A stretch of DNA of 64,000 nt, taken from Thermoanaerobaculia bacterium. Its GTDB lineage: Bacteria; Acidobacteriota; Thermoanaerobaculia; Multivoradales; J023. The DNA is taken from positions 1 through 64,000 of the forward strand of contig JAUIJL010000031.1 of NCBI GenBank assembly GCA_030431255.1, written 5' to 3'. Numbering within the stretch: position 1 is the first letter of the stretch; each line of letters begins with the position of its first letter. Under the pieces are notes generated by a model. It did not search any database, had not been told where the DNA came from, and saw nothing but the letters and a program-made list of their open reading frames with translations. The translations under genes and the position numbers were made by a program. Below are positions 52,565 to 61,828 of this stretch, piece by piece.

Positions 52565-55333
52565 ATGTCTCGGCAGTCCTCAGACGCGCGCTCGACCGAC
52601 GAAAGGCGGCAGGTCGATGCCTTGCTCAATCGGGCGCTCGATCTCGAACGCCGCGAGCGAGGCGAGTTTTTGGATCGGGACTGCCCTGCTCATCTCCGGG
52701 ATCGGGTCGAGCGGCTGATCGAAGCCATGGACGACGACAGCGCCACCGAGGCCGACCCTCTCTTTGAAGGCCTGCGGCTCCCGGAGCAGCTCGTCGGGCA
52801 CGGCCGGCCGAAACCCCACCCCGCTTTCGACGGCGAAAGCGGTGATCGCATCGGTCCCTACCGGATCGTCGAAGAGCTGGGCAGCGGTGGCATGGGGGTG
52901 GTCTACCTCGCGCAGCGGGACGACGGACAATTCGATCAACGGGTGGCGGTCAAGCTCGCTCGCTCCACCGCCCTGCTGGCGCCCGACGCCCTGCTGCGCT
53001 TCCGCACCGAGCGCCAGATTCTCGCCAGCCTGGAGCACCCGTCCATCGCCCGACTGTTGGACGGCGGCGTCACCGAGAGCGGATTGCCCTACTTCGTCAT
53101 GGAGCTGGTGGACGGCCTGCCCATCCATCATTACTGCGACCAGAACGGCCTGAGCATCGAGCAGCGGCTCCGGCTATTCCTCGACGTCGCCGGCGCGGTA
53201 GACGCCGCCCATCGCAAGCTGGTGGTGCATCGTGACCTCAAACCCTCGAATATTTTGGTGACGTCGAGCGGCCAGGTGAAGCTGCTCGATTTCGGCATCG
53301 CCAAACCCCTCGACACCTCGGTCTTCGAAACCCGAGATCTGGCCCAAACCCAAGACGCGCTGTCGGTGATGACACCGGGTTACGCCAGCCCGGAGCAGTT
53401 CCGGGGTGAGGTGATCTCCACGGCGTCGGATATCTACCAGCTGGGCCTGTTGCTCTATTTGCTCCTGGTGGGAGACCGGCCCTATCGCATCGAGGGGTTG
53501 CCGGTCGCCCAAGCCCTGGCCCGGATCTGTGACGATCCGGTGACCGCCCCCAGCCGTCGGGTCGCCGAGCAGGGCCTGGAGGACAAGCGCAGCGGGATGG
53601 AGGGTCTGCAGCGCGTCTTGGCCGGCGATCTCGACACGATTGTGATGAAAGCCCTGCGCAAGGAGCCGGAGCGTCGCTATGCCTCCGTGGCCGGTTTCGC
53701 CGAGGATGTGCAAAGGTATTTGGACGGTCGACCGGTGCTCGCCCGAGGCGACTCCAAGGTCTACCGCTTGCGCAAGCTGATCCAGCGAAATCGAACCCTC
53801 AGCTCGGCGATCGCCGTGGGTTTGATCTCGGCGCTCGGGCTGGGAGGCTGGGTCGCCGCCGAGCGTCGAAGCACCGCCCGGCAAGTGGAGCTCTCCCGTC
53901 GCCTGGGAGAACAGATCCGCGACATGGAGTGGCGTTTGCGGGTGGCACAAATGTCGCCCTTGCATTCGATCGAAAGTGAGAAACATCGAGTCCGGACCCG
54001 GTCCGAGGCGTTGCGCCGCTTGACTCGGGATCTCGGCGACTCCGCCAGCGGCCCCGGCAACTACGCCATCGGCCGCGGCCACCTGCTGCTGGGCGAGCCC
54101 GAGGAGGCCGCCAAACACCTGGAAATCGCCCGAGCCGAGGGGTATTGGACCACGGACTCGCGCTTCGCTCTGGCCATGGCCTACGGCGAGATCTACCTAG
54201 CCGAGCGAGCCCGTACCCAGCTGATATCCGATCCCGACGAACGCCGACAGGAAGAGGAGCGCATGGACCGACAATGGCGTCGGCCGGCCCTCAAGCTCTT
54301 GTCGGCCGCTCCTCCTTCTTCCAACCCTCTCTCCAACCGGCTGGTGCCCCGAGCCTATTTGGACGCGCAAAGAGCCTTCCTGCAAGACGATACCGACGGC
54401 GCTTTGCAGGCGGCGGAGCGAGCCCTGGAATCCAGCCCTTGGTTTTTCGAAGCCCATCTCCTGCGCGGGTCCCTGCTCCGACTGCGGGCCGTGGACTTGT
54501 TTTATTCCCTCACCGACGGGAATCGAGCCATCCAAGCCGCCGAGGCGGCGGCCAGCGCTTACGGCCAGGCCGCAGAGGTGGCTGCAAGCGCCGCGGAGGG
54601 ACATATGGGCCGATGCGACATGGCCGGCTTGGCGATTCACGTCGCCCTGCACCATTCGATCCAAGACGTCGACCCCTTCCTGCTCATGCTCGAGGAATCC
54701 TGCGCTAAAGGGATTCGAGTGGAGCCCAACAACCCCCAGGTTTGGCGTCTTTACGCCGACGCCCATTCCGCGTGGTCGAGCTTCCTGACCCAAGAACGTC
54801 GATTGGGCATCGACTTCTCCCGGGCGATCGAGCTGATGGACCGGGCCATCGCTCTCGATCCCGATGACTTTCAGGTCCAGATGTCCGCCGGCAGCTTGTA
54901 CGGCAGTCTCGGTCACTACCGTTCCAAAGCCGGCTTGGACCCTCAGGCCGATCTCGAACGGGCCATCGAGCACTTCCGCCGAGCCCTGGAGCTGAAGCCG
55001 AGCTCCGGAGACGTGGTCAACCAGCTCGGCGGCACCCTTCGATCGCTTGGACGGTACTTATTTCGAGAGGGCCTGGACGCCGACTGGCCGACCCGCCGAT
55101 CCGTAGAGCTCTACTCCAAGAACCTGAGCCGGCAGCCCAAAGCCCTCGATCTCAACAATCTGCGGAGCAGCATGGAGCTGAGGATGGCCGTTTTGAAGGC
55201 GACCGATCGGGATCCACGGCCCGAGCTCGAGGAAGCCCTGGCCTTGGTGGAATCCCTGGCCTTCGGCACCCCCCGCCAAAAGGACGTCGAAACCGATCTC
55301 CGAAACTGGCTGGCCGAGCTCGACCAACCCTAA
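52565..55333 (+). CDS. Ser/Thr protein kinase with TPR-like C-terminal domain
   Basis: 922 residues from ATG at 52565; a TTG at 52490 would add 25 residues. An N-terminal segment of about 100 residues precedes the kinase domain (ELGSGGMGVVYLA glycine loop, VAVKLARS Lys, HRDLKPSN with catalytic D224, DFG with D242, ASPEQFRGE). One membrane helix at about 415-435, then extracytoplasmic helical repeats that resemble TPRs (RAIELMDRAIALDPDDFQVQ, LERAIEHFRRALELKPSSG). A typical Acidobacteria/myxobacteria layout. It is divergent from rseP and convergent with ada, overlapping its stop by 4 bases. Confidence 0.93.
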   Translation: MSRQSSDARSTDERRQVDALLNRALDLERRERGEFLDRDCPAHLRDRVERLIEAMDDDSATEADPLFEGLRLPEQLVGHGRPKPHPAFDGESGDRIGPYRIVEELGSGGMGVVYLAQRDDGQFDQRVAVKLARSTALLAPDALLRFRTERQILASLEHPSIARLLDGGVTESGLPYFVMELVDGLPIHHYCDQNGLSIEQRLRLFLDVAGAVDAAHRKLVVHRDLKPSNILVTSSGQVKLLDFGIAKPLDTSVFETRDLAQTQDALSVMTPGYASPEQFRGEVISTASDIYQLGLLLYLLLVGDRPYRIEGLPVAQALARICDDPVTAPSRRVAEQGLEDKRSGMEGLQRVLAGDLDTIVMKALRKEPERRYASVAGFAEDVQRYLDGRPVLARGDSKVYRLRKLIQRNRTLSSAIAVGLISALGLGGWVAAERRSTARQVELSRRLGEQIRDMEWRLRVAQMSPLHSIESEKHRVRTRSEALRRLTRDLGDSASGPGNYAIGRGHLLLGEPEEAAKHLEIARAEGYWTTDSRFALAMAYGEIYLAERARTQLISDPDERRQEEERMDRQWRRPALKLLSAAPPSSNPLSNRLVPRAYLDAQRAFLQDDTDGALQAAERALESSPWFFEAHLLRGSLLRLRAVDLFYSLTDGNRAIQAAEAAASAYGQAAEVAASAAEGHMGRCDMAGLAIHVALHHSIQDVDPFLLMLEESCAKGIRVEPNNPQVWRLYADAHSAWSSFLTQERRLGIDFSRAIELMDRAIALDPDDFQVQMSAGSLYGSLGHYRSKAGLDPQADLERAIEHFRRALELKPSSGDVVNQLGGTLRSLGRYLFREGLDADWPTRRSVELYSKNLSRQPKALDLNNLRSSMELRMAVLKATDRDPRPELEEALALVESLAFGTPRQKDVETDLRNWLAELDQP

Positions 55334-56535
55334 GCCTTCTCCTCCTCCAACAGCCGACGCTTGCGCTCGACACCCCAGCGGTATCCGCTCAGCTCGCCGT
55401 TGCTGCGGATGACCCGATGGCAGGGGATCACCAGGGCCAGCTTGTTGCTCGCCACCGCCCGTGCCACGGCCCGTGCGGCTTTCGGCCGACCCATTTCTTC
55501 GGCAATGTCCTTGTAGGTGCGAGTCGCGCCTTTCGGGATCCGCCGCAAGATATTCCACACCTGCCATTGGAAAGCCGTGCCTTGGAGGTCGAGGGGCAGC
55601 TCCGGGCTCGGCTCCGAGCCCTTGAGCAGCTCCAGGACCCCGTCGACCCACGTCGTGAGCTCCTCGGATCCGCCCCGCAGCTCGGCGTTGGGGAATCGCC
55701 GACAAAGCTCCTCTCGCAAGCTCTGCTCATCGTCCCCTAAGCTCACCGCGCAGATGCCCCGCTCGGTCGCCGCGATCAGCATCCGGCCCAGGCTGCACGG
55801 CACGATCGTGTGATGGATCTCCATGCCGGCGCCTCCTTTTTTGTAGACCCCCGGGGTCATGCCCAACACCGCGTTCGACTTTTCATAAACCCGGCTTCCC
55901 GAGCCGAAACCCGCGGCGTACACCGCGTCGGTGACCGACGACCCCGCCTCCAGCTCGGCGCGCAAACGCTCCATTCTCCTGGCCTCGGCATAGGCGGCTG
56001 GTGACAAACCAGTGAGGCGGCGAAAGGTGCGTTGCAAGTGGGCGGGGCTGACTTTGACGTACGCGGCCACCTCTTCCAGAGTAGGCGAGTCGTCGCTCCG
56101 GCCGTCCAGAAACTCCGCGGCGCGACGCACCATATCCGCTACCGGCGAGCTCACCGATCGCGGCTCGCAACGTCGACACGCCCGGAAACCCGCGGACTCG
56201 GCGCCCCCTGGGGCGGCAAAGAAGTCTACGTTTTTACGAATGGGACGACGCGACGGACAAGAAGGACGGCAGTAGATGCCGGTCGACCGGACCGCATAGA
56301 CGAAAGCGCCGTCGAATCGACGATCGCGATCCAACACCGCCGTCCAAGCGGTTTCCGGGTCGATCGGCGACAAGGATGGTGAGGATGGCGAAGGCGAAGC
56401 CGATGTTGACGGCGAGATGGTGAGCCGCGGCTCGCTGGAATTGGATTTTGACATCGTTAGGATCGACGGAGGCTGCAAGGGTCTTATCGGGGAATCCTCA
56501 TGGGCGGGTCGGCTGGTGGCTGAGAGTCTGCTCAT
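55330..56535 (-). CDS. ada: Bifunctional DNA repair protein/regulator Ada
   Basis: 401 residues from ATG at 56535, chosen for AGGAG 5 bases upstream; ATG at 56454 is possible. A Ser/Pro-rich N-terminal extension (about 58 residues) comes first. Then the Ada zinc domain (YCRPSC with C89 and C93, CRRC with C120 and C123; Cys89 is the methyl acceptor that triggers activation), an AraC-type HTH (about 130-215, VSPAHLQRTFRRLTGLSPAAYAEARR) and the O6-methylguanine methyltransferase domain with PCHRVI (C372). Repairs alkylated DNA and turns on its own regulon. Confidence 0.93.
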   Translation of the reverse strand: MSRLSATSRPAHEDSPIRPLQPPSILTMSKSNSSEPRLTISPSTSASPSPSSPSLSPIDPETAWTAVLDRDRRFDGAFVYAVRSTGIYCRPSCPSRRPIRKNVDFFAAPGGAESAGFRACRRCEPRSVSSPVADMVRRAAEFLDGRSDDSPTLEEVAAYVKVSPAHLQRTFRRLTGLSPAAYAEARRMERLRAELEAGSSVTDAVYAAGFGSGSRVYEKSNAVLGMTPGVYKKGGAGMEIHHTIVPCSLGRMLIAATERGICAVSLGDDEQSLREELCRRFPNAELRGGSEELTTWVDGVLELLKGSEPSPELPLDLQGTAFQWQVWNILRRIPKGATRTYKDIAEEMGRPKAARAVARAVASNKLALVIPCHRVIRSNGELSGYRWGVERKRRLLEEEKA

Positions 56536-56811
56536 CTTAGCTCCTTGGGTCTCGTTTAGGCGCAAGCCGTCGTCGCCGGGGCCATCGCCAAAAACAGTCT
56601 CTCCCTAGGGCCCGGTTCCAAACCATCCGATTCCTGCGATCAAAGCAAATCCGGTCGGACAGCTTCGGCACCTCAAATTCGGCAAATCAAATTCCGTGCT
56701 GCGCCGGCGGTTCCGCAATGGGGTAGGATCGCCGAATCCCTCTGGTGCTCGCGGGCGCCATGTCGTCCGAGCACCGCCAACGACTCGACTCACTCGACCC
56801 CCCTTCGACCG

Positions 56812-57363
56812 ATGCGCGATGAATCCATGGTTTCGGGCCTCCTAGAAGGCGACCCTGAGGTCATCGCCCAAGTGCGCGCTTGGATTCGTGGTGCCTTCAC
56901 CCCCTATCGCTCCAAGCTTTCCTCCGAGCTCGAGGACCTGGAGCAAGAGATCCTGCTCGAGCTGAGCCAAGCCCTGCGCAGCGACCGTTTCCGCGGCCAG
57001 AGCAGCCTGAGCACCTACACCAAGACCTACGTCCACCACAAATGCATCGACCGGCTGAGGGCCTTGGGCCGGCGTCAATGGGTGCAAGTGGAGGATCTCG
57101 ACCTGCGGTCCCAGGCACCCTCTGCCCTGGAGGGCATCCAAAAAGTCGAGCTGGCGACGCGGATCCTCAAAGAGATGCCCGAATCCTGTCGCGAGCTGTG
57201 GCAGATGTTGGAGCAAGGCATGCGCTATCGCGAGATGAGCGAGCAGCTGGGAGTTTCCGAAGGAACCCTGCGTGCGCGGGTGTTGCGGTGCCGAAAAGGA
57301 GCGGTCGAGCTGCGCTCGAAACTTTTCTCCGAAAAATCCGCAAAAAAAATCGACGACGCGTAA
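56812..57363 (+). CDS. RNA polymerase sigma factor, ECF type
   Basis: 183 residues. Region 2 at about residues 10-85 (LEDLEQEILLELSQAL..DRFRGQSSLSTYTKTYVHHKCIDRLRALGRR) and region 4 at about 115-170 (ILKEMPESCRELWQMLEQGMRYREMSEQLGVSEGTLRARVLRCRKG). Followed after 85 bases by a zinc-finger anti-sigma factor. The pair is likely one transcription unit, with the anti-sigma factor holding the sigma factor until a signal arrives. Confidence 0.9.
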   Translation: MRDESMVSGLLEGDPEVIAQVRAWIRGAFTPYRSKLSSELEDLEQEILLELSQALRSDRFRGQSSLSTYTKTYVHHKCIDRLRALGRRQWVQVEDLDLRSQAPSALEGIQKVELATRILKEMPESCRELWQMLEQGMRYREMSEQLGVSEGTLRARVLRCRKGAVELRSKLFSEKSAKKIDDA

Positions 57364-57448
57364 CGAAAATCCTCCGGCGACGACTAAGCATTTGAAGACG
57401 GGCCCAAAGGCCCTTGCCATCGAGCAAACCGCCGCACGGAGCGAGACC

Positions 57449-58084
57449 ATGACACCGACACCTCAAGACCCGGCTTGCCGACATGTCCCAGAGCTGCTGC
57501 CCTGGATGCTCAACGGCACCCTGTCCGAGGACGAAGAGCAATTCGTACAGGCTCACCTTGCCGAATGCGAAAGCTGCTGTCGCGAGCTTCAGGAAACCGT
57601 CGAGGTGTGGCAAACCGCTACGACCCACATCCCGAGCTTGGCCCTCGCCGAATACGCCCAAGGCCTGGAGCCTCAGGGCATCGACCGCGTCGCCATCGAA
57701 GAGCATCTGGCGATCTGCCCCTCGTGCTCCCAAGAGCTCGACATGGCATTGCCCGTCGCCGTGCCCACCGGCGTGATCGACTTCACCACCGAGCGTGAGA
57801 AGCGCGAGGCCGCCAAAGCTCAGCCGTGGCGCAGCTACGCGGTGGCCGCCAGCCTGACCGCGGTCTTGGCGACCGGCACGTTGATGTGGAGCTTGACGGG
57901 TTTGAGCTCGAGCACGGTTCAATCGATGGAGACCATGGCGTCTCAACCCACGACCCAGGCTCCGCAAGAGACCGCGCCGCCCGAGACGTCTGCGGGCTTG
58001 CTATTCGCCGACGGCTTTGAAGACATGTCCGGCTGGACCCGGGTGGTGGGTCTCAAAGAGAAATCCGATCCGACTCGAAACTGA
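57449..58084 (+). CDS. Zinc-finger anti-sigma factor with two HC2 motifs
   Basis: 211 residues from ATG at 57449. Two copies of the zf-HC2 pattern HxxxCxxC: HLAECESC (H36, C40, C43) and HLAICPSC (H86, C90, C93). A membrane helix at about 130-150 follows (YAVAASLTAVLATGTLMWSL), then a Thr/Pro-rich outside linker. It ends with LLFADGFEDMSGW (residues 184-196), a motif very like the IFTDGFESGDTSEW segment of the RHS genes. No visible sensor domain; the tail itself may be the exposed part. A strong terminator follows. Confidence 0.85.
   Translation: MTPTPQDPACRHVPELLPWMLNGTLSEDEEQFVQAHLAECESCCRELQETVEVWQTATTHIPSLALAEYAQGLEPQGIDRVAIEEHLAICPSCSQELDMALPVAVPTGVIDFTTEREKREAAKAQPWRSYAVAASLTAVLATGTLMWSLTGLSSSTVQSMETMASQPTTQAPQETAPPETSAGLLFADGFEDMSGWTRVVGLKEKSDPTRN
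57998..58036 (+). other. DGFE segment in the anti-sigma factor tail
   Basis: Encodes LLFADGFEDMSGW. It matches in spacing the RHS segments at 2586-2627 (IFIDGFESGDTSEW) and 4966-5007 (IFTDGFESGDTSEW). Confidence 0.5.
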
Positions 58085-58128
58085 TCGAGGACCGGAATCA
58101 AACCGGTGATAGAAGCCGGATCGAGCCG

Positions 58129-58155
58129 AAAGGGGTGTCACTGTGACACCCCTTT
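58129..58155. terminator. Rho-independent terminator between convergent genes
   Basis: AAAGGGGTGTCA (58129-58140) and TGACACCCCTTT (58144-58155) form a perfect 12-pair stem with a 3-base loop. T-rich DNA follows on the plus strand after a few bases. It lies between the anti-sigma gene and the end of the GT-C gene and can serve both. Confidence 0.8.
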
Positions 58156-58176
58156 CCTTATGGGGTTTCTTTTTTC

Positions 58177-60333
58177 TTATGGGTTTCGTTTGGGCCTCGG
58201 CCGCGACGGCTCGGGACCCTCACCTCGCTTCATCAAAGCCCCAACATTGCCCCGGACCCGTGCCACCGTGTACCAGCCCCTGGACTTGAGGGTTTGAATC
58301 GCATCCTGCAATCGCTTGGGCTGCGCTTGCTGATAGGTGACGAAAAAGTACTCCGCCTCCGGGATTTCCTCATTGGGTCCCGTGAGCGGATCCCGAGCCG
58401 TGACGACTCGATTGTTGAGCTCGGGACCGTAGAGGTAGTAGGAGAAATTGAAAGACGGTTGTTTGAGGTTGCAGGCGATCGTCGATCCGGTGGGCATTTC
58501 CCGCCAGATATAGGTCCACACTTTTCGGAAACTGGCCGACTGCTGGCTCGTAGCTCCCCAGGCCCTGTGCCGCAGCTCCTCACGGAGCTCGGAAAAGACC
58601 GGCAAGCCACACACCAACACCAGCAGAACCAGCGCCGGCCAGCCGGCTTCCCCGAGCCTGGACCCTCTCAAATAGCGACTGAGCCTCGGCACCCCTAGAC
58701 CCAAACACCAAAGCAAGGCGAGGGTGGCCAGGAAAGCCATCAACAAGAAGTTCGAGTCGCTGATTCCCACCGTGTGGGACAGATGGAAAAGGGCGGGATG
58801 CCACCGCTGATATAAGGACACGGGCAGGAGCAGAATCAGCAATCGGGTGCAGCTCTCCCGACTCGACAAACGGCTGAGAAAAGCGATCGCCAAAAAGTAG
58901 GTCAGCCCCACCGCCGCCAAGGCGTACCGCAAGCTTCCACCGCTGGTCACGAAACCGAGCGAGTCGGGAACGATGCCCGCGGTCCAAGGGGTGGCCAAGA
59001 ACATGATCCAAAGCACCAAAGCCGCGACGGTATAGAAGACCAGCGGGAAGAAGGTCGGGTGAAAAAGAGCGACTTTAGGACCCCGCTGGACCCATAGAGC
59101 GCTCCAGCGGAGCGCCCACCACAGAGCGGCGACACCCAGGATCAACCACAAAATCGGCGTCTCAAAACCTACTTTTCGCCCGGCGCCGGTGGCAAAAGTT
59201 CGCCAAATTCGATCATCCTGCCGATGCTCCAAGATGGAGGTGCCCTTGAGGCTGACTTTGCCGGGCAGCTCTATCCAATCGCCGATTTCCATCATGATGG
59301 GGAAGAACGGGCTGCCGTTTTTGGCCAGGTTGGTCATCGGCAAAGCCAGCGGCGTCGCCTGAAGCAAAAGGACACCAACCAAGACCCACGCCACCCGCTC
59401 GGCCCCTATCCGCCCGGGAGCTGAGGCCGTTCGGCCGTTCCAGAGAGCGATGAGCGAGCCGAGGACCAAGAACCCAATCCCTAGGATGAGCCCCGTGGAC
59501 TTCATGCCGATGGCAAGAAACACTCCCAACTGGAGAGCCCAATATCCACCGCGATGACCTCGCCAGAGTCGATCTACCGCCAACAGGCAGGTCAACAAAC
59601 CCACCGCCAACGCGGCGTCGTTCTTGAACGCTCCTTGGCCGTGAACCCCGAAGACCAAGGGCGTCAACACACTCCACCAAGCCGTCAGCTGGCTCAGCGC
59701 GCCGCCCAACCCAATCCGATGCCCTACTTCTTTGAGCACCAAAAGCAGCGAGAGGATGATCAACACCCGCGGCACCACCACGAGCAAGTCGGACCGCATC
59801 AGCAGCATGTTGGCGGTGAATTGATACTCCCAGCAAAGCGGGTAGTTGTAATGCCAGAGCAGCGGAATTTCGGCGGTCTGCAGCCATTCGGCGATCATCG
59901 GACCGTGGATCGAAAGGGAATCGACTCCCTCCACCAAGCTGCAACGTAGGGCCATAAAGCCCATGATCCCCGCACCCAACAGACCCAAGCCGAAAGGCGT
60001 TGCCCACAGCCAAAGCCGGACCTGGTGTCGGATCAGCTTGGCAAGAGAACGATCGGGGAACCAGCGACGCAGGGCCCACATCGACCCACCACCGATCGCC
60101 GTGCAAACCACCAGATAGTAGCCGGCGGTCAGCTTGCCCAACAGCCCGAGGGTTTGAATGACCGCTGCGTTGAGCGCCATCTGGCCGACCAACACCAAAG
60201 CCAGCCGGTATCCGCCTCGGTATGCACCGCGCACCGCACAACAAATCGCCAACCAGGCAGCGGTGCTCAGCGCCGCCAGACACAAGAAGTAGGCGATGCC
60301 GGGCAACATCAATGCGGTCAACATCTCACTCAT
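58177..60333 (-). CDS. Multi-membrane-helix protein, GT-C glycosyltransferase-like
   Basis: 718 residues with about 14 hydrophobic segments. After the first helices comes a loop with DSLSIHGPMIAEWLQ, which fits the acidic residue of GT-C enzymes (usual pattern DsLsYHlP). A long C-terminal extracytoplasmic part from about 600 (FRKVWTYIWREMPTGSTIACN ... FVTYQQAQPKRLQDAIQTL) is typical of such transferases. Family assignment is by pattern only. Its ATG follows the sulfatase stop directly (TAGATG), so co-translated with it. Likely transfers a sugar from a polyprenyl carrier. Confidence 0.7.
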   Translation of the reverse strand: MSEMLTALMLPGIAYFLCLAALSTAAWLAICCAVRGAYRGGYRLALVLVGQMALNAAVIQTLGLLGKLTAGYYLVVCTAIGGGSMWALRRWFPDRSLAKLIRHQVRLWLWATPFGLGLLGAGIMGFMALRCSLVEGVDSLSIHGPMIAEWLQTAEIPLLWHYNYPLCWEYQFTANMLLMRSDLLVVVPRVLIILSLLLVLKEVGHRIGLGGALSQLTAWWSVLTPLVFGVHGQGAFKNDAALAVGLLTCLLAVDRLWRGHRGGYWALQLGVFLAIGMKSTGLILGIGFLVLGSLIALWNGRTASAPGRIGAERVAWVLVGVLLLQATPLALPMTNLAKNGSPFFPIMMEIGDWIELPGKVSLKGTSILEHRQDDRIWRTFATGAGRKVGFETPILWLILGVAALWWALRWSALWVQRGPKVALFHPTFFPLVFYTVAALVLWIMFLATPWTAGIVPDSLGFVTSGGSLRYALAAVGLTYFLAIAFLSRLSSRESCTRLLILLLPVSLYQRWHPALFHLSHTVGISDSNFLLMAFLATLALLWCLGLGVPRLSRYLRGSRLGEAGWPALVLLVLVCGLPVFSELREELRHRAWGATSQQSASFRKVWTYIWREMPTGSTIACNLKQPSFNFSYYLYGPELNNRVVTARDPLTGPNEEIPEAEYFFVTYQQAQPKRLQDAIQTLKSRGWYTVARVRGNVGALMKRGEGPEPSRPRPKRNP

Positions 60334-61809
60334 CTACAAATAACCCAGGCTTTTCAGCGCGGCCTCCTGCTCCGGACTGAAAGCCGTCGGTGCCCGCCCT
60401 TCCACCTTGGCGCAGGACGCCAGATAGTTTTCAAGATGATTCCGAAATCTGGAGACGACATCGGGGTGTTGGGAGGAGACATCCGAGGTTTCTCCCGGAT
60501 CCGATTCCAAGTCGTAGAGCTCCTCGCGAATCGGTGAGCTCCAAATATCGGTCGCCGGAACGAGTGTGGCCTTCAAAGCCGCCGCACGCTCTTCGGGAGG
60601 ATGCCATTTCCATGCCGCGATGTATTTCCACCGACCCACCATGACCGTGCGCAGAATATTTCGATTCTGGATCAGAACCTCCGCCACGTGCACCTTTTGC
60701 CGAGGCTCGAGATGAAAGCCGGTATCGGTGGACTGAAAGAGCGCTTTGCCGTCGAAGGAATCCGCGGCATAGGGAATGTCGCTGAGCTCCAGCAGCGTGG
60801 GGAGCAGATCCGCCAAACCCGCCCGTTGATCGGTTCGCAAGGGATGGATTCCGGGGGTCCAAACCAAGAGCGGCACTCGCAAGCTCTCGTTATAGAGCGT
60901 CCAAGCGTGGTCGACGAATTGGTGATCCAGAAATTCCTCACCATGATCCGAGGTGATGACCACGATCGACTCCTTCAGCAATCCCGACGCTTCCAGGTCT
61001 TTGAAGAGAGCTTCAATCGCCTGATCGACGAGCGCGATCTCGGCGTCGTAGCGCGTCACCATATCGTCGAAGCGGGGATCTCCCGGTCCAAATCCCGATT
61101 GCACCAGCTCGTAACACTGATCCCGGACCTGCGGGTAGAGCGGCATGGGGTTCGGATAGATCTCGTCGACAAATCGGCGATGGAGCTCTTTCGGGGGACG
61201 ATAGGGAGCGTGGGGATCCAAATAGTGGAGATACATCAAGAATCGCTCGTCACGGTGGGCTGCGGCGAAATCTGCTGCCTTCTTCGAGAGCTGAAGGCCG
61301 CCGCCGCTGTAGTCCCACCGATCACCGAGGATCTGAACCTCTTCGAATCCCTGGGAGAAAAGGGGATCCTCCAACACCAACGTATTGCTGAAGAACGCAG
61401 TGCGATAACCCGCCCGGGCGTAGATCTCACCGAGGGTCATCGACGACTCGAAAGGGGGCACTCCCCACTCCGTGCTTCCCGTCCGCGACGGAAACAAACC
61501 GCTCATCAGAGTCGAAATGGACTGTTGGGTGAACGACGAGCTCGAAAAAGCTTCGTCGAAAGTCACGCTCTCGGAAGCGATCTTGTCGATGAAAGGAGAC
61601 GTGGATCGCGAGTAGCCGCCGTAACCCAGGTGATCCGGGCGCAAGGAATCGATGACGATAACGATGACGTTGCGACCGGCCGCCTCAAGCGGCAGATCCG
61701 GTGGGGGGGGCGGCTCGCAGGACAAACAGACCCATGCGCACCATGCCACGAGACATCCACGTATGACACCTGGTGGGAGCCAGGCTCGATGGGTACCCAT
61801 GCTCGACAT
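60334..61809 (-). CDS. Sulfatase-fold lipoprotein (alkaline phosphatase superfamily)
   Basis: 491 residues. Signal peptide with lipobox CLSC (about residue 30), then a Pro-rich linker. NVIVIVIDSLRPDHLGYGG gives the metal-binding Asp. The usual sulfatase C/S-x-P-x-R is absent; a Ser/Thr-rich SSSFTQQSISTLMSG takes its place, as in phospho-transferring members. SDHGEEF and HLDPH-like YLHYLDPHAPYRPP complete the metal site. It may move phosphoethanolamine-type groups or hydrolyse esters on surface glycans. Located 19 bases after the methyltransferase gene. Confidence 0.85.
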   Translation of the reverse strand: MSSMGTHRAWLPPGVIRGCLVAWCAWVCLSCEPPPPPDLPLEAAGRNVIVIVIDSLRPDHLGYGGYSRSTSPFIDKIASESVTFDEAFSSSSFTQQSISTLMSGLFPSRTGSTEWGVPPFESSMTLGEIYARAGYRTAFFSNTLVLEDPLFSQGFEEVQILGDRWDYSGGGLQLSKKAADFAAAHRDERFLMYLHYLDPHAPYRPPKELHRRFVDEIYPNPMPLYPQVRDQCYELVQSGFGPGDPRFDDMVTRYDAEIALVDQAIEALFKDLEASGLLKESIVVITSDHGEEFLDHQFVDHAWTLYNESLRVPLLVWTPGIHPLRTDQRAGLADLLPTLLELSDIPYAADSFDGKALFQSTDTGFHLEPRQKVHVAEVLIQNRNILRTVMVGRWKYIAAWKWHPPEERAAALKATLVPATDIWSSPIREELYDLESDPGETSDVSSQHPDVVSRFRNHLENYLASCAKVEGRAPTAFSPEQEAALKSLGYL

Positions 61810-61828
61810 CCTGCTTCCGACGGGCCGT

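Noticed and set aside
53174-54118. Minus-strand frame of 314 codons
   Set aside because: Antisense to the Ser/Thr kinase; no start context and no domain.
57272-57448. Start of the anti-sigma frame upstream of 57449
   Set aside because: Overlaps the sigma gene out of frame; the ATG at 57449 begins just before the first Cys/His motif.
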